A stretch of 64,000 nt of DNA, from contig CM055095.1 of NCBI GenBank assembly GCA_029204225.1, positions 13,484,049-13,548,048 of the forward strand, read 5' to 3'. This stretch comes from Diphasiastrum complanatum. Taxonomy: Eukaryota; Streptophyta; Lycopodiopsida; Lycopodiales; Lycopodiaceae. Below are positions 11,210-22,059 of the stretch, piece by piece (the first letter of the stretch is position 1; every line of letters starts with the position of its first letter). The position numbers were made by a program, and so were the translations under genes. The notes under the pieces were generated by a model. It worked only from the letters and a program-made list of their open reading frames with translations, ran no database searches and was not told the origin of the DNA.

Positions 11210-11409
11210 TTAAGAAATAGCTTATATATATATATATACTACCTAAGTGTGCTTGTCCATGGTGGGGCCCGATGGTGGGTGGGTGTGTGTGTCGGTGCGC
11301 ATGTGACGCAGAGAGAGAGAGAGAGTGTGTGTGCGCGCGCACCCTCCCTACGGCCCCTCCTCGCGCGGCCTCCTCGTGTGCCCTCCCTTAGAGCGAGAGT
11401 GTGTGTGTA

Positions 11410-11446
<37 letters not shown>

Positions 11447-11689
11447 AGGCTTGACATAGGGGAAGTAGGCATAGTGAGAAATAGAGGAGAGTGGTGAGAG
11501 AGAGTATATGTGCCATAAGGGGGAGTAGGCATGACGACATAGGGAGAGAAAGAGTGGCGTGGTGAGTGAGTGAGTGAGTGGGGAGTGTAAGTGTGACGGT
11601 AGGCTATAGGTATGTCTACACTCTCTCTCTAAAATAATTATAATTATGTAGACTAGCGAAGTGTGTCCGTCAATGGCAGGCGGCCGATG

Positions 11690-11754
<65 letters not shown>

Positions 11755-11995
11755 CCCTACGCCCCCTCCCTTGCTTGCCTCCTTGCCTGCACGCCTCTTT
11801 ACGCCCTCCCTACACACAGAAAAGAGGGAAAGAGAGAAGAGAAAGAGAGGAGAGTGGTGAATGTAGGTGAGTGGTGAGTGAGGGAGATTGTAGGTGTGAC
11901 AGTAGGCTATATATAGGTATGTCTACAATCTCTCTCTAAAATAGTTTTAATTATATGGACTAGCGAAGTGTGCCCACTATGGCAGGTGGCTGAAG

Positions 11996-12042
<47 letters not shown>

Positions 12043-12062
12043 CACGGCGGAGAGAGAGAGAG
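11210..12062. repeat. Tandem repeat of about 300 bp, three units, with microsatellites
   Basis: Three related units. Junctions at about 11600 and 11900 share GGCTATAGGTATGTCTACA, then TCTCTCTCTAAAATA, then GACTAGCGAAGTGTG. Each unit has its own simple-repeat core: (TA)n, (GT)n and (GA)n at 11225-11446; (GA)29 at 11693-11750; (TG)20 at 11999-12039 with (GA)n to 12062. Units 1 and 2 also share a C-rich stretch (ccctccctacg) and a GTGAGTGAGTGAG stretch. Unit 1 is the most diverged. Confidence 0.7.
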
Positions 12063-12379
12063 TAACAAGATATCACGTAGTCCATCTTGACAAGTCAAGA
12101 CCGAACCCTTCAATTTATAGCATAACAAGTTAAAATATAGCTGTATAAAGTCTTACAGTGCAGAGTACCATAAAGCGGAGCAATTTTTAGGACACCCTAG
12201 GGGGCAGAAAACCAATTTTTGCAAGTCTCAAGGTTTAAACTTAGACTTAAAAAAGTATGCAAAAGTCAATGTCAAGATTCTAAAAAGAACTTGCATTCTA
12301 TATTGAGACTTGAAATTCCTAGTCCCATAAGTAAATGTGGAAACGACACTAAAGAAAAGCCCTTTCTATGTAATTTCTA

Positions 12380-12843
12380 TCCTTAATGTATGAGAGCTAA
12401 GTGCTGCCATTTGGGTCCACTTTTGCTAATTTTGGTGTTTGGCTAAATTTAGTGTGACTTTGTGTAGTATGCATATTTGCTTAAGTTCTTGCTATTTTAG
12501 CCCCATTTTAGCATAAGTGCTTCATCTTTGAGTGTTTCTATTTCTAGTTAAGCTTGTAGAGTGTGGTTAAAAAGAGTAGATTGGATGTTAGAGTGAGAGT
12601 GGGTGGAAGTGTGTGTGTGTGTGAGTGTGTTGGAAGAGAATGTGAGAGAAGTGAGAGAGATAGAGTTAATGGTTAGCTTATCTTGGTGATGTTTTGGTTG
12701 GAATGCTATTTGTTTGCAAGTAGAAGTAGATGTTAACACTCTTTGTTTTGCGAGCATCTTCACGGCTCCTAGGTTCGAGCATGCTTCCCATGCTACAAAC
12801 GACTTAGGAGGAGAAAGTAGAAACCTTTTACTTCTTGACAACA
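12380..12843 (+). repeat. Left (5') gypsy LTR, outer boundary uncertain
   Basis: The 3' end is fixed by the primer-binding site at 12845. Positions 12712-12843 match 21928-22059 with six differences. The outer edge is not determined; a change in composition near 12380 is my estimate. It contains a GT/GA-rich stretch at 12600-12660. Confidence 0.55.
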
Positions 12844-12844
12844 T

Positions 12845-12862
12845 TGGCGCCGTTGCCGGGGA
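12845..12862 (+). promoter_or_regulatory. Gypsy primer-binding site (tRNA-Asp type)
   Basis: TGGCGCCGTTGCCGGGGA begins two bases after the LTR end. This is the plant gypsy primer site complementary to the 3' end of tRNA-Asp. Confidence 0.88.
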
Positions 12863-14401
12863 GCCAAATGCTTGCTAACTTTTGTTGTTTTTCATTTTTT
12901 TTTTCTGCTTGCTTTGTTGTAGGGACTGGTCACTAGTTTTTAGTGGTTACTTTGCAAATTTTTTATGACTGTTATGCTTGTGGTTTGGGTGTTTTGAGCA
13001 TATGTATGTGAGGAACTATCATGAAACTATCATTCCCCCACAAGACAATGCAAAAAAATAGCCTTCAAACTAATTTTTAAACCATCATGAATCTGCCTCC
13101 CCAAATCTGACTGCGGCAACTTCACAAAACTGCCAAACAGGGCCTTCAATCCCCAACTGATGTTTGGAGGCCTAAATCTTGACAACTTGCCTCACCCTCT
13201 TAATTGAAGATAAAACAGAGAATGAACTACCATCTATCAGAGGGGCGAGCCTAAACAGTAATATCTGCAGATTTTACGAAAAAAAAACTCCCTGGACCTG
13301 TTTTAGTTTCCCAAAACTCCAAAACTACTCATCTTGGCTTGCCTAGCTCAAATTAGAGATACAATTACTTGCTGAAGATTGTATCAAAAGGGCGAGCCAA
13401 GAGCTTGCACCATTGTCGAGATATCTAACTTCAAAGTTTTTGAGAAACTTGCCTCTACAGCCTCAGTAAAAACCCATCTTGGCTCGCCTCCATTGATAGA
13501 TCTCATTGAGCCCAGTACATTGTCCAGAGGGCGAGCCAAGAGCCCAAGTACTCATCATTCTAGATTGAAAAGTGTGAAAATCCTGATTTTTTACATTTTC
13601 TGGGATCCCAAACAACCTGCCAACTGGGATTCAAGAATTCATAAATCCCAAAGTGTCATATCTCATTGTTCCCTCAAGGTCTTGGTTCGCCTATTTGCAG
13701 ATGGCATCCTCTTGTGAAGAAGCTAATTTGAGTCAGGAGAACCAAGATACCCATAGGATTGGCCAGATCCAGAGAAAATCCAAATTTTACTATTTTTGGC
13801 CTACAGACTTCAATTTTGGATATTTTGACTCGTCTCTTTCAGATCTGAGAGATCTAATACATGTGTTGATATCCCTAGAAGGGCGAGCCATACCTCCCAA
13901 AGGATCCATAGATTTGGACTTTTTTCACTCCTAGCTTCAATCCCCAATTCTCCAAATTCCCATATTCACGTTTCCCATTCCCATCTTAAATCCCCAGATT
14001 TGCTTCCCTCATTCACTCTCCGACAATCCCCAAATCCACATGTCTTGAGACTTGTTACAAATCCCAGATCTGCATTCCCCAAATTCCAGCACCCAAATTC
14101 TGGGATCCCAAAAATCCTAGAATCCCCATTTCCACCTCCCCATATCTCATTCCCCAATTCCATATTCCAAAACTTACATTCGTACATTCCCAATTTCACA
14201 TTCCCAAAATTTGAATTCTTGGATTCCCAAACAAGATACTTTTCTCAACTGAGAACTTAGACAAGATCTTTTGTTTGGATGCAACTAAGATCAGATTGAA
14301 AGACTAAATCTAGGATCTCGAGAGAGGAAGAAAGTTCACTTGGAGACCAAGAACCATCAACTAGTCATCCCCAACCCCAGAATCTCCAAGAGTAGTTCGA
14401 C
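12863..14401 (+). other. Gypsy leader with strand-alternating GGCGAGCCAAG motifs
   Basis: About 1.5 kb between primer site and gag. The motif GGCGAGCC(AAG) and its complement (CTTGGCTCGCC) strictly alternate: forward 13244, reverse 13333, forward 13391, reverse 13478, forward 13530, reverse 13681, forward 13882, some with one or two changes. The part after 13930 is a run of short pyrimidine-rich phrases built around TTCCCAAATTCC. No coding frame is evident. Confidence 0.7.
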
Positions 14402-15400
14402 ATGGCTGCCAATAATCCAAACCAACCTCAAGAGAATCCAGTACCACCTGAGGCACCAGGAGCCCAAAGGATCCCCAACCCGTTAGCCTTTGCTGTACCA
14501 TTATCAGGAGCCATTCCACATAATTGACGAGCTCCTAGACTCGATCTGCCACGATATGATGGTACTACTGACCCAGCACGCTACCTTCAGATTTATGAGG
14601 AAGCATGTGAAGTCTATGGAGAGACAACTCCGGAAAAAAAAACTCCGACTCTTTAGTATGACCCTCATTGATGCCGCTCACGAGTGGTATTTCACCCTTG
14701 AGCGTCACGAATGAAACGAGTGGAAATCACTCAAGGACTCCTTCGTTAAGAGTACAAATCATCCAGATTCCTTGAAAGCCCATTTTTATTGCTTAGTAAG
14801 ATCAAAATGAGAAAGGATGAGAGGTACGCGATTGCATCGAACGACTCAAACGTCTTAAGACTAAATGCCCTGCCCACTTAGCACCTGATCAGGCCGTGCT
14901 CATATGGTTCATGGCTGGCCTCCCAAAATCTATCTGGCGTGAACTTAGACCTCCAGAATCCTATGCTACCTTACGTGATGCTATGGATGACGCCATCCGT
15001 GAAGAGGATGAAGGCTCCAATGAAGAATACAAACTCCAACATTCTCGAGCCATTGTCTCTGACCAAAGCCATAGATCTCAAGGTGAAGTATCCTCTGCCG
15101 ATGTTGCCACACAATTGTTGTTACAACAACTTGAAACCATGAATAAAACCCACCAGGCACAGATGGATAAGATATCCAAAGATTTTGAACAAAAATTGAA
15201 AAATACCACACCACAAGGGCCTATTGTCAACTAATTTCCCAAGCGTGATAATGTTTTGTGTCCCACATGTCAACAAAATCACACGCCGAACGAATGTCCA
15301 CATAATAGACAGATAGCCCAAAGGTTTTGCTTCTTTTGCAACACCAACAATCATGATACATCTACTTGTATCTACAATCCATGAATACAAGTCGTTGCAC
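14402..15400 (+). pseudogene. Gypsy gag
   Basis: ATG at 14402 opens a proline-rich N-terminus, with an early TGA near 14524. The retrotransposon gag domain follows: LPRYDGTTDPARYLQIYEEA, LFSMTLIDAAHEWYF, then IWFMAGLPKSIWRELR (from 14908) and AMDDAIREEDEG. Two zinc knuckles sit near the C-terminus: CPTCQQNHTPNEC and CFFCNTNNHDTSTC (15260-15370). At least three stops or shifts interrupt it (near 14524, 14712 and 14810). Structural capsid/nucleocapsid protein by family. Confidence 0.82.
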
Positions 15401-17010
15401 GACAATACCAATGGAGGATGCAAAAACAGGGTCCCCAAATTACAAGTTACCGAAGGCCCACATTCCAACAAGCACCCCAACAACGCTTAGCGCTACCTGG
15501 ACCGAATAACGCAGCGCCACCCTTAGTAGTGCGACAGCCTGGGCCTCAGATGAACCGTCAAATCATTTCAGCAAACCTTGCTACCACAAGTCATGATCCT
15601 CAACCTCAACTAGAGTTCAGCCTTGAGAATGTCTATATGTCTGAGGATCAAGGGTTCCCCTGTTTTTACTCAGATGGAACTGAAGCTTCTATTTATCCTT
15701 TATTTACCAACGTTTCTATGGAAATAGAGCACCTATCCAATGTTATGGCTCTGGAGAGAACCATCGCATCGCCAAGTGCCCATATAAAGGCACCTACACA
15801 CCAATCTGTAGGGAATGTGGCCATGGCCATTGCTATAAAGATTGCCCATCCCGACCAGTAGAGCTGCAAGTTGATGCACCTGTCAACCTTGCAACTATTG
15901 TACACAATAGGAGAGCAAAATCCACAAAACTAGAAGCCCCTGTCTACATTCAGACATGTGCCCCCAACACTTGAAAGAGTCCCCAATGGTACAGAGAATT
16001 TTGAATGAGGAGCATAGTCAACCCCATACTATAAGCCACTACACTAAATCCACTGGACCAGGTGAGTATCCCAACCCACAAAAAGAAAAAGATCGTTATA
16101 TCAAGGTAAAAAAAGTGGATCCAAGAGGAGCAAGCTAAGGCCCCTATTGGTGATCTCAATCGGCCAATAGAACCTATGGATTCGCATGTACACTCGAACA
16201 AAGCTGTGAATGCTCCTACCTCAGCCATGAACCAGGAATGGCTTTTCCAACCTGAGTTTGATGAAGGAGCCTTTGCCTCCCTAGAACCAGAAGGGAGTGG
16301 GACTGAAGCCTTAACTACTTTATTGTCCAGTCATGTCACCCTGCTCTTAGGTGATGTTTTGAAGATAAAAATACACCTACAGGACCCTCCATGAATGGAG
16401 AGAGTGATGATGACCAGTTCGTAATGGCCATTGGTGCTACTTGGGAAAATGAGAAAAGTAATGTTACCCTACCTGTTCAGCACAAGAACCTCTCTTCAGT
16501 AGCTGTTGTTATTGACGGTGGACATATATCAAGAGTGGGGGCTGAGTGCCTTAAAGCCCACAGGTTTTTCTATAAAACTTAATGATCAGAGCTGTGTCAA
16601 ACCCATGGGAATTGTCAAAAATGTACATGTGAAGGTCGTTGATCTTCGTTTTGTCATTAACTTCACAGTCTTAGATCTTCCAAAAACAAGCTCATCTTAC
16701 TGACTCTATTAGGAAGACCCTGGCTAAAGTTAGCCAAAGTACGCCATGACTGGGGTACAGATCGTAACACATTGGAGAATCAGGATCGAGCCGTGAGAGT
16801 CGATCCAAATACCTGGACCATTAAGCCTGCGAGCCCGTTAGAAGAAACGACTTCGTCCACTACCGATCACACGATCGATCGAAATCTAAAGAAGCGCTAC
16901 AAGCCATTGGGAATCCATCGAGATTCTGATACTGATATTATCAATTGGATTGATGCTCTACTACAGTCAATTGTATGAGCTCCATAAAAGGATCCATCTC
17001 CCTACTCCGA
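15401..17010 (+). pseudogene. Gypsy gag-protease linker and aspartic protease remnant
   Basis: Frames after the zinc knuckles run through a Q/P-rich linker to a retropepsin-like segment at 16391-16700 (NVTLPVQHKNLSSVAVVIDGG). The active-site triplet normally DSG reads DGG and the following SGVN is lost, so the protease is inactive. The downstream block PNTWTIKPASPLEE..STTDHTIDR is collinear with the linker of the minus-strand element at 38022-39167, confirming the family. Confidence 0.7.
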
Positions 17011-17154
17011 GAAGCCAATCAAGACTCAAAACTTGCAAACCAAAAGCCTGTCACCCTTGATGATGAGATCGAAATCGTGGTAAACATGATCGAACTATCA
17101 TGGCTTCCATTAGAACCACCCCTAGAACCTTGTGAGATAAGATCAAAGTAATAA

Positions 17155-17660
17155 TTGAGATGACCCTGTCCAAAACAATGCGTGATGTCTATACCTTTAT
17201 GGGGCATGCCAATTACTATAGATGTTTTATATTACTATTTGCATTATTGGCCTTGCCACTCTACCGCCTCACTGTTGAACCTAAGTGAACAGAGGAATCC
17301 CTAGCCGCCTTCGAGAAGATTAAGCAAGCCTTGGTCACCGCCCCAATCCTACGGTCTCCAAATTGGAGCATCGAATTTCACGTGCACACGGATGCATCTA
17401 AGTATGCAATAGGGATCGTGTTGACCCAACCAGGTGAGAAAAAGAAAGATTTTCCCATCCGCTTCGTGAGTCGTCAGCTCATTGAAGCCGAAGTTAACTA
17501 CACTACCACCGAATGGGAGGCCCTTGCTATGATTAAAGCATTAAGAAATTTCGACATTACCTTTTGGCCAACCCTTTCGCCTTTTATGTTGACCATCAAC
17601 CATTGTTATATTTGGGAGTTGATGATGAACTCCCGGATGCTCATATTTTTTATGCTGATG
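17155..17660 (+). pseudogene. Gypsy RT thumb and RNase H remnant, palm deleted
   Basis: Starts at the RT thumb (RDVYTFMGHANYYRCF) and runs into RNase H: FHVHTDASKYAIGIVLTQPG, FVSRQLIEAEVNYTTTEWEA, LAMIKALRNF. The whole RT fingers and palm, including FLDD, are missing: the sequence jumps from the protease-RT linker (about 17150) straight to the thumb, a loss of about 1 kb relative to the family. A second deletion follows RNase H near 17620. Confidence 0.8.
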
Positions 17661-18940
17661 TAGTTCTAGAATGGGCTGCCAATATAGTTGAGTATCTTGT
17701 GAGGGGACGACCTATCCTTCACTACCTTCCGTAGATCAATGAAAGTTGATAATAAAAGCTTCCCTGTATAGCTTAATAGCCGGACAACTTTATCGAATGG
17801 GAATAGACCATATCCCTCGAAGATGCCTACTAGACCATGAAATATGACCTATTATTAGTACAACTCATGAAGGAATTGGTGGTGGTCACTTGGCCGCTGA
17901 CGCTACTACTCGAAAGGTCCTCCAAGAAGGATTTTGGTGGCCTACCCTACACCGTGATGTTGCAACCTTTGTGAAACACTGTGATGTGTGCCAAAGAGCC
18001 ACAAAACCGAAAATATCTAGGTTTATGCCTTTAAAGCCTATCATAGTAGAAAATCCTTTCGAAAAATGGGGCATAGATTATGTTGGTCCCATCCACCCAG
18101 CCGCTAGAGGAAGTCAAGCCCGATATATTATAGTGGCGATAGATTATTTTACAAAGTGGGTAGTAGCGAAGGCCGTTAGAGTAGCCAATGCAGCCAACAC
18201 AACTAAGTTTCTCTATGAGAACATCATCACGTGCTTCGGATGCCCTTTAGAACTTGTGAGTGATCGCGGAACTCACTTCCTGAATGAAACAATACGAGTA
18301 CTCCTAGCTGAATTCCTTGTGGTTCATCACAAGAGTACGCCTTATTATCTCTGATGTAATGGATAGGCCGAATCTTCCAACAAGATTTTGTGCAATATTA
18401 TCACAAAGACCGTGGAAGCCAGTAGGTCCGATTGGGAGCATAAACTCCAAGCAGCTTTATGGGCGTTTCGAACAACCTATAAGCTTGCCACTAGCCATAC
18501 CCCATTTCAACTGGTCTATGGACTCGAGGCTGTAATGCCTGCTGAGTTCATTGTCCCTAGCCTAAGAGTGGCCGTGACGGAACGATTAGACACAAGTAAG
18601 TCTACCCAACGTCGATTAGGCTTACTGATGAATTTATGCGAAACTCGAACCATTGCCTTGCATGCATTGCACACCGAAAAGAAACGCCGCAAGGCCTGAC
18701 ATGACCATGTCCTAAAACAAAAGGACTTACACAAACGTGGCCTAGCATTGATGTATCATAGCAAGGTCACGAAAGGCAAATGGAAATTTTCCGGCCTCGA
18801 ACCCTACCAAGTAATGAAAATATTTGAGAATGGCACAGTTCAATTGGCCACACTGGAGGGTGACCTTTTACCCACCTTGGTAAATGGTAGTTGGCTAAGG
18901 TGTATTACCACTTACCTCCCACTGTATAAACTTCATCATT
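17660..18940 (+). pseudogene. Gypsy integrase
   Basis: The N-terminal zinc-binding region (GGGHLAADATTRK, then FVKHCDVCQRA) leads into the catalytic core with all acidic landmarks: GIDYVGPIHP, SDRGTHF and AESSNK (D, D, E). The C-terminal part ends with KGKWKFSGLEPYQVMKIFENG. Stops at about 18352, 18364 and 18697 split it; the longest open piece is 17890-18354. Product would insert the element cDNA; no chromodomain is visible after the core. Confidence 0.85.
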
Positions 18941-20142
18941 TTTTGTATGATTATTTTTTGCTTTTCTTTGCATTTTCCCAGTTGTTTATGAACGGTTCTT
19001 CTATTTGTCCGTCTCTTTGTGATACAATGTACAGGGAGTGGTGTTACATGTAGAGAGTAGAGTATCGCTAGGGACGAAAAAACAATCTACATGGTTCATG
19101 GAGTTAGTACAGGTTACAGGTAAGGACGTTGAAGGCCACCATATATAGTACTATGCAACAAAGTGAATCGACAGTGGGTAAGAATAAAAAATAAAAAAAC
19201 TTTGAACTCAGTGCCAAAATTAGTGCAAGTGAAGGAAATACCATTTGCCAATGATCAGAACAGTTCCAAACCCTTCACTATTCAGCCAAGTAGAACAGCA
19301 CAAGTCACTAGCGGAGACAAAAACCTCAATATCTCTCTCAATTTTTATTGTCTTGGTTCTCCTATTTGACCATGGCTAGAAAACATCTTGATAAGTCTAA
19401 ATTGAGTCAGGGGATCCACGAACCCTAAATCACAGCCTTGTAGGCCAAAAATAGTAAAAATCATTTAAACCCAGGCTTGTCTTTTTGAGATGTTGGCTCG
19501 CCCTCTTCACAATAGACTCCTCATATTATGCTCTATCAACAATGAGTGAGGCGAACCAAGACTCTTAGCCAGTTTTTGTTGGGGACCCATTCTTCAAAAA
19601 TCACTAAACAAGCTCCCCACACGTGTGAAAATGATATCATGGTTTGCCCCCTTGATATTTTGCATATCTTTTTTTATGCTCAAACTACTGTCCAATCGGC
19701 GAGCCAGGATCCCCAGCCAAACTCCCAAAAATAGAGATTTAGTGATTTTTTGAGTTGAACTAAGTTTTTTGGCCATTTTTAGCATTGTTTTGGATCGCCA
19801 CACGTGTGAATGACCTGATCTTGGTTCGCCTATGTCACCATTGATCTTAGAATGTCCTTTTTAGTCAATTTGATATCTAACATCTTGGTTCCCCAAATTT
19901 GGAGGGGGGGGGTCTATATAAGGAGGTGGGATCCATTCAAAACTCACACTTGCTAGAGACATGCTGCCGAAATTTTCTAGAAATTTTTCAGCATCCCCAA
20001 AGCACAATCCAGCAGTCATAAAGGTCATCCATTCATTCTCAAAGCTCACCTGCTATATTTAGCAACTTTTATTGCTCCTTTTCACTTTTGAACTTACTAT
20101 TTTAGGAAATTTAAGCACTTTTTGGACTTAAAACTTGCCAAG
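18941..20142 (+). other. Gypsy pol-accessory ORF spacer with motif cluster
   Basis: About 1.2 kb with no coding frame of note. The leader motif recurs: TTGGCTCGCC at 19493 (reverse), GGCGAACCAAG at 19550, GGCGAGCCAGG at 19698, CTTGGTTCGCC at 19820 and CTTGGTTCCCC at 19884. A TATA box follows at 19913. Confidence 0.65.
19913..19926 (+). promoter_or_regulatory. Candidate internal promoter (TATA box) for the accessory ORF
   Basis: TCTATATAAGGAGG lies about 230 bp upstream of the accessory ORF ATG (20143), just after the motif cluster. It fits the plant TATA consensus. A start site about 30 bp downstream (CCATTCAAAACTCAC, near 19935) would give a leader of about 200 nt. Confidence 0.5.
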
Positions 20143-20875
20143 ATGGTGAAGGAGGATAAGGATAAAGGAAAAGCCATAATCGATCCTACACAATTTAGTC
20201 AAAAAGCTCAAGCTCACACAAGAGTTGGACCCATATTTCATTGTGGAAGAAGAAGATCTCACTCCACACGCATCAGATGACGAAATGATGGAGGAAAAGC
20301 CGACCATACCAGAACTCCTCCCGGTGGCACGAAAATGGTGGAAATCAGGGGAGCCCCTATTGAAGACCTGCGGATTTCAAGACTATTCTTCTCCTGTATG
20401 CCAATTCACGATCATTGTGGAATATGCATTATGCACAATCGTTCAGGATATTCCGAGCTTCAAGTACAGGCTGAACCAAGTGACACACACCGTCTCATTT
20501 GCCACAGAAGCTCTTATAGCAATTGGCATTCCTGACGGGCCAAGGCGCATGTCCACACACAAGACAAGGGCCGTGAAAGTCGAAAAGTATATGGACATTA
20601 CTAAAAAGACATGGCACACGAATGATGGCCTATTACTTGAAGCCATCGTTGATGAAGTTCTTCAAGGAGCTGCTACCTTCGTAGTCAACTTTTTTGAGGC
20701 GGCAAGGTCAAGAAAGGCTCGCATTTCAATGACCTTTTTTATGTACCTACTAGCTGCTATTACTGAGCCAGATGGATACAACTACAGTTGGGCTCACCTA
20801 GTCCAAGAAATTTTTTTAAGGCCCTTCTCTCTCCAAAGAGGCAGACTGTGGTGGGACCACTTCTCACTCAACTAG
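20143..20875 (+). pseudogene. Gypsy accessory ORF, N-terminal domain
   Basis: ATG at 20143 opens a lysine-rich start (MVKEDKDKGKAIIDPTQF). A frameshift near 20222 leads into DPYFIVEEEDLTPHASDDE and then a folded-looking domain of about 180 residues. Landmarks: LPVARKWWKSGEPLL, TVSFATEALIAIGIPDGP, TWHTNDGLLLEAIVDEVLQG and ISMTFFMYLLAAIT. The minus-strand ORF at 27884-28438 shares these landmarks in order (SFAT, G-x-P-x-GP, W-x3-DG-x2-LEAI, IT), so it is a conserved gene of this lineage. I see no enzyme motif; function unknown. It follows integrase on the same strand. Confidence 0.7.
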
Positions 20876-21069
20876 CAATACACCAAGCGGGCGACCTAAT
20901 TGACCCTTGAACGGACTTTCCAGCAGAATCTCCCATTGAGGCCACGTCTTTTAAGACAAAATCTAAGAAGTCCACGCCAGAGGATAAGGATTGGAAGCAA
21001 GCAGTCCAACACCTTTCAGCACAAGTAGTAGTCCAAGCCGCACCCAACTCGCCCAAACATCATTTTGCC

Positions 21070-21790
21070 ATGCAATTGAAATCCATACTCATGGATGAAG
21101 CAGCATCACCACCAACAGCAACGGCTATTCCAACTAGCCCTTCAAGGCAGAGCAGCCGACTCCAGGAGCTACTCAAGCGGAAGCCATCTTTTAAGCTTCC
21201 CCCTCTACCCCAAATTCCAACAGAGATCAACTCACCACCAACGCACACAACTATCGAAGATCAGCCTAAAGATACCATGGTAGCAGATACCGCCCAAAGA
21301 GGCTCCAGACACTCAAGGAGAAGAGATTATCATTCTTGATCAAGGAGAAGGGTCGCCCACGCACACTTATGCGGGATACCATGATGGAACTGACTCCCCC
21401 AATGTGTACGATAAAAATCTGCCTCAGAACGTAGAAGCTGAAGCAGCCCCATCTATAGCCATCCACACGATCCCAGATTTTGGCAAGCCACCAGAGGAGG
21501 TTGATGTCCCAACGGCCAGTGCACTTTCTCATGCGCACGGTCTACTCAAGGATCTCAACTGGTTGTTGCAAGATCGACTCCACCACCATCGCCGAGCTGA
21601 GTCAGCAATGAAAGCTAAACAGGACCTTGAGCTCCACAACCAACAATTGCAACAAGAAGTTGATCACGCAAGGAAGCATATGGCCACGATGCAACAAGAA
21701 ATGGATGCAATGTGTTCTAGCATCCAATCACACCAACAGCTGGCCTCAACATTGCAACAGGAACGGAAACACCATAACGCCCAACTTTAG
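21070..21790 (+). pseudogene. Gypsy accessory ORF, Pro-rich linker and coiled-coil tail
   Basis: Continuation of the accessory gene in two broken frames. 21070-21339 is a low-complexity Pro/Ser/Thr segment with a basic patch (LQELLKRKPSFKLPPLPQ). 21404-21790 is a helical coiled coil rich in Q, E, H and K (HAHGLLKDLNWLLQDRLHHH, then LELHNQQLQQEVDHARKHM). The minus-strand element has the same architecture at 26588-27753. A basic linker and coiled coil suggest oligomerisation or nucleic-acid association; this is inference. Confidence 0.55.
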
Positions 21791-21927
21791 GCAGAAAAGC
21801 AACGGACCTCACGCCAAATCAATATAACTCTTGGAAAAGAAGCGGTCATCAAAACCTGGAAAAAAATGTGCGACGACCAAAAACAAATGATTGATTTCTA
21901 TCTTTCAGTTCCACCTCAATCAAATTC

Positions 21928-22059
21928 GTTTGCAAGTAGAAGTAGATGTTAACACTCTTTGTTTTGCAAGCATCTTCACGGCTCCTAGGTTCGAGCCCGC
22001 TTCCCAGGCTACAAACGACTTAGGAGGAGAAGGTGGAAACCTTTTACTTCTTGACAACA
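21928..22059 (+). repeat. Right gypsy LTR fragment (132 bp)
   Basis: Matches 12712-12843 with six differences and ends with the same TTGACAACA. The 5' part of this LTR is missing: accessory-ORF sequence runs directly into it, so a deletion removed the polypurine tract and the start of the LTR. Confidence 0.8.

Larger units (their letters stand above)
12380..22059 (+). mobile_element. Ty3/gypsy retrotransposon, Tat/Athila-type, with accessory ORF
   Basis: Order on the plus strand: LTR, tRNA-Asp primer site, 1.5-kb leader, gag, protease, RT/RNase H remnant, integrase, spacer, accessory ORF, LTR fragment. RT before integrase marks it as gypsy; absence of a chromodomain and an extra ORF after pol suggest the Tat/Athila side. 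The LTR segments that can be compared (132 bp) differ at six positions, so it is older than the copia element. The RT palm is deleted, gag and pol have many stops, and the right LTR has lost its 5' part. The left boundary is uncertain. Confidence 0.8.

Noticed and set aside
11661-11870. Plus-strand frames with long Arg-Glu runs
   Set aside because: Translation of a (GA)n microsatellite, not a gene.
13966-14260. Frames of Pro/Asn/Phe repeats on both strands in the gypsy leader
   Set aside because: Derived from the repetitive phrase TTCCCAAATTCC; no start context and no similarity.
20143-20875. Envelope-like protein for the gypsy accessory ORF
   Set aside because: No signal peptide, no transmembrane helix and no glycoprotein-like cysteine pattern visible; the following domain is a coiled coil with a basic linker.
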